Source: Burhinus oedicnemus (Eukaryota > Chordata > Aves > Charadriiformes > Burhinidae). From it: DNA of 64,000 bases. Position 1 is the stretch's first letter, and each line of letters begins with the position of its first letter. The notes under the pieces were generated by a model. The model had not been told where the DNA came from and searched no databases. It worked only from the letters and a program-made list of their open reading frames with translations. Shown here in pieces: positions 11,301 through 22,830 of this stretch. Position numbers and translations under genes: made by a program. The stretch lies in assembly GCA_008921705.1 (NCBI GenBank), contig VFFE01006974.1, positions 201,091-265,090 on the forward strand. Reading direction: 5' to 3'.

Positions 11301-12290
11301 AGCAGAGTAAAAATTGTCCATGAATTGCCATTCATTTGTGTCATGTGTTCATGAAGTAAGATACATGATCAGATCCTATTTTCTACACAAATTGTTTCTG
11401 TTCATGGTAGATGACGGATTAATTGGGACTCTGCAGTCCTGAGGTGGTGTCTGTTTGGTGAAGGGTTTGGAGGATATGTCGTGAGCCTAGCAGAGGAATA
11501 CAGGTAGCAAAAATCATGGTCACACACTTAAGGCAATTGAATTGAAATTGAAAATTGGATTTTATTTTACCCTTTGTAAGAGTTGCTATTACGAAGCTGG
11601 GTGACTCAAATAAATGACATTCTTCCCAACTACTGTCCATGTGGTTCCCATTTTCTGTTTCAGTCACCCATGCACTAATTTGTAGAAATGCTGCCCACTG
11701 TGTCTACAGCCAAGGTGACTGGGAGCTGTTCTCTGAGGAAGGAAAGTGGTAAGAACTCTGAAAGTTTTGGTTCTAAGCTTCTTTAATTGAGCACCCAAAA
11801 TACACTGACATGTTTGAAAATACTGGCTTTTATCTCTGTTCCTCAGCAGGGTGCTCTGAAGAGAAATTCGTTGATGTTTGTAAAAAAAACCCCTCAAACA
11901 CTACATTGAGAACACCACTATAGAAAAGCCCATGAGGAAATTAATCATTCTGTATTCAATGCAAGATCTGGATGCTCTGCAGTAAATAGTACATGCACCA
12001 CACATTGGATGATAAGGATAGGAGAAAATTTGAATAGCGTTCATTAAGGGAGCAACATCCATCCTTTGCGCTGAAAAAGGCAGGAGACCCATGGAAACAA
12101 AAATCATGTAATTAAAGATTGTATCATAATGTGTTTGCATAAGGGGAGAATTCATGTTGCATGGGTGATCTTAAATCTAGCATTCACTAACTTGCTTAAC
12201 TTTGCAATCTAAATGTTTTTTTTAGAGACAGCAAAACAAATCCCTTTTGGGAGCTGGCAGGGGGAGGGCAGAAGCCGTCCAGGTCGGTGC
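8353..12290. other. AT-rich intergenic DNA
   Basis: No exon, RNA gene or repeat family recognised. Open frames of up to 123 codons (for example 10952-11323) lack recognisable domains and overlap open frames on the other strand. Confidence 0.55.
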
Positions 12291-12354
12291 TGGTGTCTGC
12301 AGCTAGATACTAGTGTGTGCACAGCTAAACACTGGTGTGTACATAGCTGTCTGC
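12291..12354. repeat. Three-copy diverged 20-22-bp tandem repeat
   Basis: The units start TGGTGTCTGCAGCTAG, TAGTGTGTGCACAGCTAA and TGGTGTGTACATAGCTGT at 12291, 12311 and 12333. A GT-rich microsatellite-like stretch follows at about 12362-12378. A minisatellite seed with no evident function. Confidence 0.75.
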
Positions 12355-13190
12355 CTAATCTCTGTGTGTGTGAGTGTGCGTATGGCTAGCTCGTGTTTAT
12401 GCAGCTGGCTGGCGTTTCCCTCTGAAAATGCCTTTCTCTATTAAAAAAAATAGTAGAAGGAACATTAAAACTGGTTTAGGTGCCTGTGTTTTAGATGACA
12501 AACTTTTATATGGCGTTTTGTGTTCCAGATCTTCCTTTATAGAGCCTCTGCTTGGTTCTGACTCACCTGAACACCCCAAAATCTGTTTGACTGATGGGTC
12601 AAGTGTTTGTGGGAGTTATTGTAAGATGCTTCTGTGGGACAGACAGCATCTTTTACGTCTGTGTTAGTTGAAGGGTTGGCATGCTGAGGATTCACCCACA
12701 CCAGCATCCAAGGTGCATTGGAACGATAAAAAATATTAGTAGATATAATTTGTTATATCTGTGTTTGGTTTGATTACTGTCTTGTATTTGAAATCCTGTA
12801 ATTAGAGCAGCGAACTGCCTCCAGGGCCAGTGCTACTCCAAGTAATACCGCACTAGTGTGAGTTCCTTTGGCTTCAGCAGGTGGTTCATTACAAAGGATG
12901 AAGGCTGGAGTCCATGTAAATTAAACATCACCTCTTGGGAAATGAAGATCACAAAGAGAGAAGGGAAATGGTGAGGATCATCTCTCCCTGTTGAATAAAC
13001 GGAGTTAGTGGCACGGATCCCTAGAAGTGGGAAGCGCATTGACTTGCTCGATCCCCTCCCCCACTAGATGGCACTGAACTCTTTTTCTTTAAAAGAAAAA
13101 AAAAAGAGAAGGAAGAAGAAAAATATGGTGGAGGTCATTTTGATGTAAAAAGAACAAAGAAAAGCAAATTGCAATTGGTTGTCCATTAAC
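12355..13190. other. Intergenic DNA, no gene recognised
   Basis: Contains a purine-rich A-tract stretch near 13091-13124. No exon or repeat family recognised. Confidence 0.55.
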
Positions 13191-13680
13191 TCTGCCCTTC
13201 CCCCCTTCTAACCCAACACCCCGCCGGTGTGTACCTTGGTACAGGCGCTCTCTTTGCTTTGGTGTCTGAAGCTTTCTTGGAAGGCGGTGGGCGGTAGCTG
13301 GAGGATGCTAAGGAAAGCGGAAACAATCCTGGGAGGGAACGGAGAGGAGACTGGCCCTCTCTGTAAGTCAACATCCGTGGTGAGGTCTAGCAGGCAGCTC
13401 AAGGAATTTGCCTGAACAGACTCCCCGGGCTCCGCTTCACTGTCCCATGCCTTCAGACATTTTTCCTGTGCACCCATGTGCTTTAGCTTTCCCTCTGGAT
13501 CACTGAAATTGTAACCTGCAGAAAGGAAAGCCTCAGCTTTCAGTCCTTTACTAAAACTGCATTTTCACTCCCCGACTCGTTCAAGACCCGTGAATTACCT
13601 GCCTTTGCCAAGATGCCCTTAATTCACGGCAGGGAGCGGTTCCCACGTAGCATGCCCAGGTGTGTGTGGAGGGGTTTTTT
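13191..13680. promoter_or_regulatory. Moderately CpG-rich block, candidate promoter or enhancer
   Basis: CpG dinucleotides occur about ten times in the 250 bp from 13215, well above the surrounding AT-rich DNA, and again around 13570-13650. A plus-strand donor-like GTAAGT sits at 13363-13368. No coding exon was recognised, and no TATA box is obvious. The block could be the first exon and promoter of an unannotated RNA, a distal enhancer, or simply locally GC-rich DNA. Confidence 0.3.
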
Positions 13681-15179
13681 TAAATGCCTTTCTCCCAGCT
13701 TACATTCATCCGAAGAGAAGATCGACAAGGATTGGGTTTTTCCCCCTGTGGTGAGGCGGGGGTGGGGTAGGAGGAAGAGAATTTAATAATGATGTTTGTG
13801 CTGAGAAGGGGCTGTCTGTAATAATCCTGGGAAGAGCCAGAGGAAAGGTTCCTAACGCATGCAGCAAGCAATATTCTGCCCCTCCTGAAAAGATGGGGAT
13901 AATGATGATGATGAGGGAGAGAAATCTTTAATTCTAAGAGTTAAAGTGGAGCTCATCTGAAATCCAACACTTTCTCCTACATTCATATATTTAAGGTGAC
14001 TTGCAGGAGGATATAGATTGCCATCTGATAAAGCTACAAATGTGAACAAAAAAGCAAAAATGCATAGAAACTGCCACTGAAATGCCTTTTCAGAGAAAAA
14101 GAGAAAACCTGGAACTGCACACCAATTTTTGGCTTTCAAACCCATGTTTAAGAATGAGAAGAGGGAACAAGTCTGGCTACTCCAGGTACAGAAGTCCCCC
14201 TGCCCCAAACTCTCTTGCTGCCTTGGAGTGTGACAGAAAAACCTGGCACCTGAACCTACCTGGGTCCAACCAAGTCTTGGCTCTTTGGACTGTAATCCTA
14301 ATGTTTAACTAGAAAAGAAATGTAGGTATGATTACATTATATTATTTTCCTGTCCCCTAACGTATCTTTGGCCAATATAATGAGAAAAACAGCTCTAGTA
14401 GCTGGATCCTCCATTTTGCTCTTACCCACAGTCTTCCAGTTCAGTCTAAACAGACAACAAATGCAGCAGACTGTTGTGCTTAAATTGAAAATCCAACAAT
14501 CCTATCAGCCAGAAAACACGTTTGGTAACATTAGGCTTGTTCCCTGTTCTCATCCTTCAGCTTAGGACTTGACACTAAAAATTGATGAAGAAATCCAGGT
14601 GCACGCTCATCTCAGTGTGGGTGCAATACAAGAAACCTGTTCGACATCTTCTTATAGGAGCCAGCAGCTTTTTGACCACAAACCTCTAAATTTTATCTCC
14701 AAACAGACAACAAGTATGACTGCTCCAAGCCCACTATAAAATTTAATTCTTTTTATGCACTGACATGTAGTTGCTTGAAAAATCCAGTTATAGAAGTGGA
14801 TCCACCTGTGCTTAACTGTTTTTAAAAAGCCTTGGATCCTTAAATATTTGCCTTTATTATCAACAACAAAGGGAAGTTACTGTTAAAAAAATTTTAAACA
14901 AATGCCTTTTTTAAATAAAACAATTAACTTTATCTAGAGCTTTTAAGATGCAGTTAATATTAATAACATTGAAATTTTGCAATAGAGCTGTTTCAGAGGA
15001 TGCAGATGATCACAATGTCAGTGGTTTGGATGATCAACTTTCCTTTGCAAGGAATCATTGCAAGGAATACAGTACATTTCAAACCAAAAATGGCTTAATG
15101 GAAGACATGTCCTTCCATAGCTGAAATCCAAGCTGACTTGGGACCTGTTTTTGCCAGGTAAAATGGAAGGAGACATCTT
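13681..15179. other. AT-rich intergenic DNA
   Basis: No gene or recognised repeat. The overlapping minus-strand frames at 13852-14208 and 15018-15345 have no recognisable product. Confidence 0.55.
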
Positions 15180-16050
15180 TGCTTTTTTGATGATACGGTT
15201 TAGTTTGGGGCCAAAACCTGGTAGGATCCAACCATGTGGTTTTTTCTGATGCAGCTGTATTCCACAAGAAAATCCAGGTACGTATTTCTGATACACGCAG
15301 AGCTGCTATGTCCCCACTCTGCTCTCCCCACTGGAGCAAGTACAATTTGTGTGGCTAGGGTTAAAAGCTAGCAATCCCAGTATTCCCCTCTTGGGGCCAA
15401 GGGATTTGGACAATCCAGGGGTTCCAATAAAGGCTGTGCTTATTTTCTATTCAGATGACACATCTTGGGGTTCAGGGGCCAAAAGCTGCGTGGATCCAGC
15501 ATGGACATAGATTTTTGCGGCACTTGTCCATGGAGAGACATAGGGCTGTGGACTTTTTGATGCAGCAGGAGTGACCGCGTTGCTTGCTGTTCATGCTGTG
15601 GAGTTGTTGATGTGTGGGAGCCGAATATCGGATGGGGCTAACTAGGTTCCTCTGCCAGCTCCAGGATGCTGTGATACTCATACAGCAGGATGTGCCAGGA
15701 TCCCAGAGCTTTTTGATGCAAGGGAAATGGCCGTGCTTATTTCCTTTTTAAACAGTACAGTTCAGAGTCTGGAGGCCTCAGTTTTCTGGATCACACAGAA
15801 GGTCTTGAATACAGGGTTTTTTTTCAAGCTCACACTCTTTGTTACGTAGTAGGCTGGGATTTTTTGGTGCAGTAAGGAACAGCTCCGCTTGTCTTGGATC
15901 TGGTTGACACAATGTAAGGGCTTGTGACCAAGAATGAGCAGGATCCACTTAAATCCAGGTTTTACATTCTCCCCTCTTAAGAAAGTAAGGCTGTGACATT
16001 TCCTGCCTGGGAAGTGGTGCAGTTTATCTTTAAGGAGGCTAGAGAAATAA
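15180..16050. repeat. Degenerate tandem array of about 155-bp units
   Basis: A TTTTTGATGCAG-type motif recurs at 15241 (with a CT insert), 15554, 15710 and 15861, and as GTGGTGCAG near 16015. The spacings are 313 (two units), 156, 151 and about 155 bp. The missing unit near 15398 is recognisable from its downstream half: GCTGTGCTTATTTTCT at 15430 pairs with GCCGTGCTTATTTCCT at 15729. GGATCC-containing blocks also recur (15224, 15492, 15697, 15942). The copies are strongly diverged, so this is an old minisatellite or satellite fragment. Alternatively it could be an internal repeat of an unidentified element. Confidence 0.6.
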
Positions 16051-19000
16051 GAAATGAGTCTCACGTTGCATGGGTGACATCACTGGCTTTTGGCTCAGCG
16101 CTCTGTATTCTCTGTCTGTAGGCTTTAGCCAAGGCTGCAGGGCTCGGTGTTTGAACAAGGAAAGATTCCCAGGTGTACAGAAGATTGGATTCGCTCTTAT
16201 TTGGGTTAAAAACGGTGAAATGAGATTTCTAAAGCTTGGGGACTCCAGCTCGCCTTCAGTTGCACTTGATCTCTACAAGATGGGTGAGTTATTCCCATTA
16301 GAGAGGCAGGGAGTGGAAATTTAAGGAGAAAAAAAAAAAATAATGTCTGAATATATAACTGCTGATGCTGGGGATACGATTCGTATGAAGCTGCTGAGCT
16401 AAAAATCTCAGCTCCGACGTGGAGATCAGGCCATATGGCAGAGAAATGGTGCAGACCGAAAGCTGTTGACAACTGTTAGGGGCTGCTTTCCTCTCCCCGT
16501 GTAAGGTGTGTAGCTCNNNNNNNNNNNNNNNNNNNNATGCAGGTCTGGCCCCAAATATTGCGTGTAATGCTATATGTAATTGAATGTAAATGCTATTAAG
16601 GGTTGGTGGCTTTTGGGGTTTTTTTGTTGGGTTTTTTTTTTTTCCAGCTGGACAGGATCTAAATGATCCATTTATTTTGAGACAGATTCTACATTTTTCC
16701 CTAGGCAAAACTTCTAGTATTGAGAATGGTAGGTTTGTCTATCAAAGGATAGCAAAAAATAGTCATTAAGACCCTAACTAGCTTTGCAAATATCCTGCAG
16801 TTATTCTGCTTATGAACTCTGCTGAAATTAATACAACCTCTAGGCAATGGCATGTGGCAGGATCAGGCCCTTATGGTACTTGGCAGTGTTCTGATGCCAG
16901 GAGTTTTAAAAAACAGGTCTGTTTCTGAAGAGGCTGGGTCACTTCTGTGATTCTATTCTGTATTTATTAGTTTTACTTTCTGATGAATAAATCAAAACCT
17001 TTATGTTGGATTTTGCTGGAAAAACTGGACATCTGTTACTTCAGATTTCTTATGGATAGGTATAATAGACACTAATAGATACATAAACTAGTTGGACCTA
17101 TTTATATTTCTCCTATCCCTTTTTTAATGTTCCCGTAGAATCCAGGTGCATATTCCAAAATTATATTTAGATAAATAGACAGTGAATTAAAACAGATTGT
17201 CACAAGCAAGCATACTCAGGGAGAGGCAGGCAGACATGAGACGCCAAAGGCCTGAAGAATATTCTAAAACTGCATCAAAATCAGGTAATTAATTTGTTCT
17301 CTTTGTCATCATGAATGAAAAAAATCAAACCAGAAACAACAGAAATTACAGTCCATAAAGAAATTATTAGAGTTGAATATGCCCGGTCTTGCTAAGTTTT
17401 ACTCACCTGAATAATCTTTATTCCCGTGAATGGGCTACTTGGACTGAGGGAAAGCGCTCTTGTAAAGAAGGACCAGCCAAAAAAACGAGCTTACAAAGGT
17501 GATCCTCTGACTCTGCTTTTGCATCTGATGAAGTCCTTTAGCATCTCAGGACCAGAGTTTCACACCTGATCCGTAAAGCCTTACAGAGTCAGGACGCGCT
17601 GGCTCTGGGTGTGTTCAGCACAATACTCTAAGCTTCTCCTGATTCTCAGGTGTCTGTGCAGCCTCCTCAGTGAAATAAATAGCCCTGCTGCTTAATGTCC
17701 TTTGAAATGTAGTGTTCTCTGTATCCTATTAGATCCACTGTTCGCCTGTTTACCACTGAGTTTCTAGCAAAAGCAGCAATCCCTCACCCTACCAAAAAAT
17801 CCCAGTGAAACCAATCACCTCCACCACTGAACAAGCAGAGATTTGAAATGCAGGTAAGTGTCCGTTCATGGCCGGGAGAAGGCAGAGTTTGTGTTCTGCT
17901 TCGGCAGCCACCAGCTCACAACTCTTTGTATATGACTTTTAGTAACCCAGAAAAAAAAGTGGAAACCTCAGAGTCTGTCTGCATCCTATGGCAATGTTGC
18001 TCCGATGCTTTCCTGCACTAGTTGGGAGGAAAACAAGAAAGGAAAAAAAGGAATTACATCATTTAATTATAAAGGTACAATAAAGTAGATGAAGAAGTTG
18101 CACAATAACCAGAGACTGTTCCATTTAGACAATTACTGCTCAGAGGACCTTTCATCTCGCTTTTGGAAGGCTGCCAGTTAAACCTGTCTGGATGGGTCTC
18201 TGCTGCCTGCTGTTGGAATCCAATTCTATTTAAAAAAAAAATAATCACAATGACCTTATTATTTCAATCCCCCTTTTACCTTCCCTCTTCCCCCAAGATC
18301 CGTGGAAGTCATAGTAAATCCTATTTTTAAAACATTTTATTGCGAGTATACTTAGCCCATTGAAAAAAAAAAAAGCAAGTAGTTCCTGTGCAGCCTACCT
18401 CCACCCCAAATAATATGCAAGATTTCTGGGATGAAAGCGTTCTCTGTTTTGGTTTGTCAGATGCACGGCACAACTGAGGAAGAAAGGCTTAACAGAACTA
18501 CTCCAGCCGTCACTAGGGATTATTTATACACAATTGGAAAAGCCTGAAGAGAGGCTACTTGCAGCTATCTCTAGGAGTAAAAAGATTTATTTCCATAAAA
18601 GTACTTGCAATATCTTGCAATGCTGTAGATTTGACTTTTAAAATGCAAGGGTTTTGCCAGGTGAATTAGGACAGCCATCTTTTTCCTGTATCATTCATAC
18701 ATTAAAGAATCCAAATGCTTTGTTTAAAATGTGTGTTTGAAATCGCAACTGTTCTCCATATGCACTCATTATAAAAAGGACTTTATTGAAGTCTCAGTTC
18801 TGATCCTAGTAAAGTCAATAGTAATGTTTTATTGAACGTGGTGATGCAGCAAGTTCAGGCCTTTAGTGTTTCCTTTGAGGTTAAAATTGTCCCTGGATAG
18901 AAAGGCCAACACAAGGTCTGTGCTCCCTTCTGTCACAGTAGAGTTCTGCTGGAGGGATCCGGTGAAATTTAAGCAGTAGACAGGCTTTGAGTTGAATCTT

Positions 19001-20284
19001 AGGCTAACCAGGTATTTAGCCTTCACCATTTTCGATGCCGTAATTATCTATCGATGTAGATTGGAAGTCAAATAACTGCATGTTTCTAAGATACGGCAAA
19101 GACATCCTCTTGTTCAGAGATTTTCTGAAATCATTTAATGGATGAAATCACTGGTGTTTCATGCATGTGAGTTCTAGGAGGATTTGGCCCATCATGTTTT
19201 AAATAAGCAATTTTAATATTTTAATTGCATCAAGCTTAAATAGCAATTCATTAAAAAGTGTCTTTACCACAAGTAATGAGAACCTGACACGTTCCTCTGA
19301 CACATCTGAGATAATTAGTTTGATAATATGTATCTGCTAAAAATACTAAGAACATATATGTAATTTAACAGAGCTGCAACTGGTTTTAATCATGCTGTTT
19401 TAAAGGGCAAATTTCAATCAAGCTGTTGGCTTTCAAGCAAAATTGCCGGTGAAGACAAATGGAAATTTTGCCTGAGTAAAAATGACGGGATCATGCCCTT
19501 CTCAAGAGAAACTGATATTTGCAGAGCTGCCTGCAGGACTGCATGCTTAATTCTGTTCATTTAATTGAGCATCCAAATCCTTTTGAGAAATCTCAGCATT
19601 TTTATCCTTTCTGTCTATTGCTTAAAAACTTTTTTGAAAGTGTGGAGGAAAGATTTAATATGAGTGCAGATGTGTTCTGTTTACTGTGAAAGTAAAAATA
19701 CGAAAGATTATTTCACTTAAATAGAGATGAAATGATCTGAACTACTTTGTCATCTCCAGCAATAAAATTCCGTATTAATATTGCTTTTTCTCATTGAAAA
19801 AGTCTTTCTGTGCACTCAGAATAACGTCAAGAATGGAATGAGTTCATTAACTGTTGCAGAGCCAGTAATGAGGAAGAAGAATTTATGATTTGTAGGTTCT
19901 GCAAAAATAACGACAATCATTTATAATGTAAGTTACTTAATGGCTCATTGCTAACAAAGTGTTGCTGGAACCCTTGAGTACATATTCACCTCTTTAAGAG
20001 CAAAAGAAAGAAACGAGATGGTGTTTCTTGGTTTTTAAGGTATAAATAAAGAATGTGGATTCTGGAATCCAAGTGCCCTTAACAGACTGTTCAGAATAGA
20101 ATCCGCTTAAAAGAAAGGAATATAAACTAAAATATTTTCTCTGCAGGAGAGAAATCAGACTATAAAATGGAAATTTCCCCATTTTCTTTCTCATAAAGCC
20201 TAATTCTTCCACAAATAAATATTCAGAACTGCCCAGCTGAGCCTGCTGAAATCATAATCCTTTGTAGATAATTACCAAAATAGA
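16051..20284. other. AT-rich intergenic DNA including a 20-base assembly gap
   Basis: Twenty N occupy 16517-16536. Short poly-A and poly-T runs occur (16325-16340, 16621-16644, 18363-18374). No exon recognised. The 19200-19600 stretch is dense in TAAT-type and AATTAA words and is noted as a candidate regulatory element. Confidence 0.55.
16517..16536. other. Assembly gap (20 N)
   Basis: Run of 20 unresolved bases in otherwise ordinary non-coding sequence. Confidence 0.99.
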
Positions 20285-20470
20285 TGGAAGAAAGGTAGTA
20301 CTGCAGTTAGGGCAGGGCTTACAAAGCCCGAATTCAGTCCAAGCTCTGCCGTAGTCTTTCTTCATGACCTGAGGCAAGTGACTTAATCTCTCGTACCTCA
20401 GCTCAGTAGCAGTATAATAGGGATTTCATTCATTATTATTAATACCAGTTAGAGTTCTGCCATAGGATTT
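20285..20470 (+). mobile_element. MIR-like SINE remnant
   Basis: Contains AAGCTCTGCCGTAGTCTTTC, then CATGACCTGAGGCAAGTGAC, TTAATCTCTCGTACCTCAGC and ATAATAGGGATTTCATTCAT in MIR order (a 'tgacctt.gGCAAGTcacTTAA.CTCTC...CTCAG' core). A perfect 14-bp tandem duplication follows at 20481-20508. The element is old and its ends approximate. Confidence 0.78.
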
Positions 20471-20559
20471 ATGAGCCTTAATCATGGATCAGAAATCATG
20501 GATCAGAAAAATGTCCCTGTCCTTTTGACATGTTGCTGTGCTTTAACTATTGGAGAGTA

Positions 20560-22830
20560 ATACAGCCGTACGAGAGAGTACAAGGAGATGACAAGGTAAT
20601 TATGTTCAGCGTGACTGGTAGTGGTTTTAAAACACCAACAGGCTAACCACATTTCTGTAAGCACCACAAAATGCGGGATTCATAAAAGAGTTGTAAAGAA
20701 GGATAATGAATAAGAGGTGCAGATGTTTACAAGATGGTCTTCCAAAGATTGAGGGATAGCACCAGAAAAATCATGGGTCATGTCTGCTTGAAAGATTAAT
20801 AAATAGGTGATGGGCATTGACCTCTTTGGTTGACTGTAGGAAAAAGTTGACATTTCCTTAATGAAGACAAGTAGATTACACTAATGAGATAGATATTGGG
20901 ACGGCAGTCTACAGCTGCTAAGAGAAATGACGTGATCAGAGTGATGTGTTAGAAAAATTCTGTTTCTGGCATCATCCTGAACGGATACACGGAGGGCAGG
21001 ATCACTTTTGTAAAGGTCAGAAAAAGAAATATTGTCGTAATAAAGGCATGAGATAATGAGTGCCTGGGTGGAGAAAGAATATGCAAACCTTAGACATCCC
21101 CTGGTTCTATGGACATAGTGAGAGACATGAGGTGAAGATGTTGCTCCAGTTGTTGACCAGAACAACAAGGAAAGTAATAGTGTTCACTGTGATGATCAAG
21201 AGAGGAATTACTGAAGAAAGCACATAGTAAAGAAGGGAGAAGAACACTAAGAACTCTGTTTAAGTTATGATAAGCTCAGTTTGATATCTGTATGTCTATG
21301 AAGAGTATCAGAGACTGTGGGTATGGACCTAGGAAGACAAGTTTGTGTTAGAGGAGCGAATCTGCAGATTGCTGCATGGAGATGGTATTGGGATCTATGT
21401 TTGTGATGGAAATTGCCAAGGAGTAAAATACATAAAGAGAAAAGCCCTGTGAATTTTTGGAAGAGCTGAGAGAAGAAGAGTGTCTTCTGGAGGACATGCC
21501 AAAGGAGCAGATTCAAAGGTGGTGCAAGAGAAGTGAGTAACGTCATGGTAGCTGCAGAAAGACATCATTTCAGGTTAAAACAGCACAGGAGACTACTGAA
21601 GGTAGCTGACATGCTGCAGCAGATGAGAACAGAGTAGTCATACAATGCTGAAATTTGCCTGGTACGTTAAGTAAAGAATTTTGCAGGCGCAGTTGCAAGG
21701 GAGAGGGAGCTGCACTGAACTGGTAGGGGGGACTTCAGGCAGCGTTTGTACCTGGCATATTCAGAGAGGTTGGTGATGAAAGGGAGGAGAGAAAAAGACA
21801 CAGTATTTAGAGAGGGAAATAAACATTTTAAGATGAAAGAATGTTACAAGATGAGAATATTTTAAGAGGAAAGAGATTGAATGGTACTTGCTTTATGAGA
21901 GTAAAGAGACAGAGGGGCATGAGAGGTCAAGGAGAAGAGAGAATGAGAGGACAAGAATGGCCATAAGGAAGGTCGGGATATAGATAAGATTGGCTCAGCA
22001 GCAAATGAAAGCAATGAAGGAAGAGTGCTGCATAGGAAGTTTGTCATCTCTGGGAGAGAAGAATGAGGAAGGAGTTGTAGGAGGGGAAGAGGAAACAGAA
22101 GGCAAAGTTACTGGAAGAGGAAGATCATAATTTGTAATTTTTCTCATGGAAGAGCTGGGTGAAATCATGTGTAACAGCTGAAGTGGGGGCTGGAGGAGGC
22201 GGGAGGGTCTGAAGAATAAGACAAATGTGGCAAAGAGGTGATTGTGACTGTGAGTCTGAGATTTAACTGAGCTGAGCTGGAGTAGTAAGTCTAGGAAACG
22301 AGCAGAACTGAATGGGGGAACAATGCGTTTATAGTGAAGAAAGTTAGCCAAGCAGTGGGATTCCCATTAGAGATGCTCTGCTGTGTGAGACCTAGCAGAG
22401 TGCAACTGGTATGGGTCAGTTGGGATTTGGGATGGCAGGGCAGGAGCAGGTAGAGGAATGCAGGGGAAAAGGACTATGAATGAAAGAGTGCAGCATGGAT
22501 AACATCAGCATGTGCAGAAAGGAACAAAATGATAAAGAGGGCGATAAAGGACTGAGCGCAGGCAAGAAGTCCTTAATACTGATGATCTGAGGTGACAGAA
22601 AGGCCAAGCAAGCTTAGTCTGAAGGTGGTAGTCGATGGTTGTTGCAGAAAGAGACCAGGAGATGGTCCAAGCAGTGGAGCAGGAGGATGGGGGGAGAGCA
22701 CAGGGCCCAGTATGAGGGCCTGTCTTTTTGGTGACTGACAGGGTCAAACAGGATGGTAGACTGAATGGAGGAGACACTAAAACATAAAGCTTAAGGGGGA
22801 GAGAGGTCACTACCACAGACTCTCTTCTAT
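20560..22830 (+). repeat. Long purine-skewed segment, probably an ancient amniote interspersed repeat
   Basis: For about 2.2 kb the plus strand is strongly enriched in A and G, with recurrent GAGAGA, GGAGAAGA and AAGAGG words. As a result the minus strand shows several long Ser/Pro/Leu-rich open frames that are composition artefacts. Parts read like a very old repeat I know from mammalian introns: ATTGTCGTAATAAAGGCATG then AGATAATGAGTGCCTGGGTG; GCATGGAGATGGTATTGGGA; AGAGAAAAGCCCTGTGAAT. I cannot name the family. There is no sign of a coding frame on the plus strand. Confidence 0.5.

Noticed and set aside
10952..11323. 123-codon plus-strand open frame
   Set aside because: No domain, no splice or promoter support, and open frames overlap it on the other strand.
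16298..16708. 136-codon minus-strand open frame
   Set aside because: It runs through an assembly gap and poly-A/T runs, and has no recognisable product.
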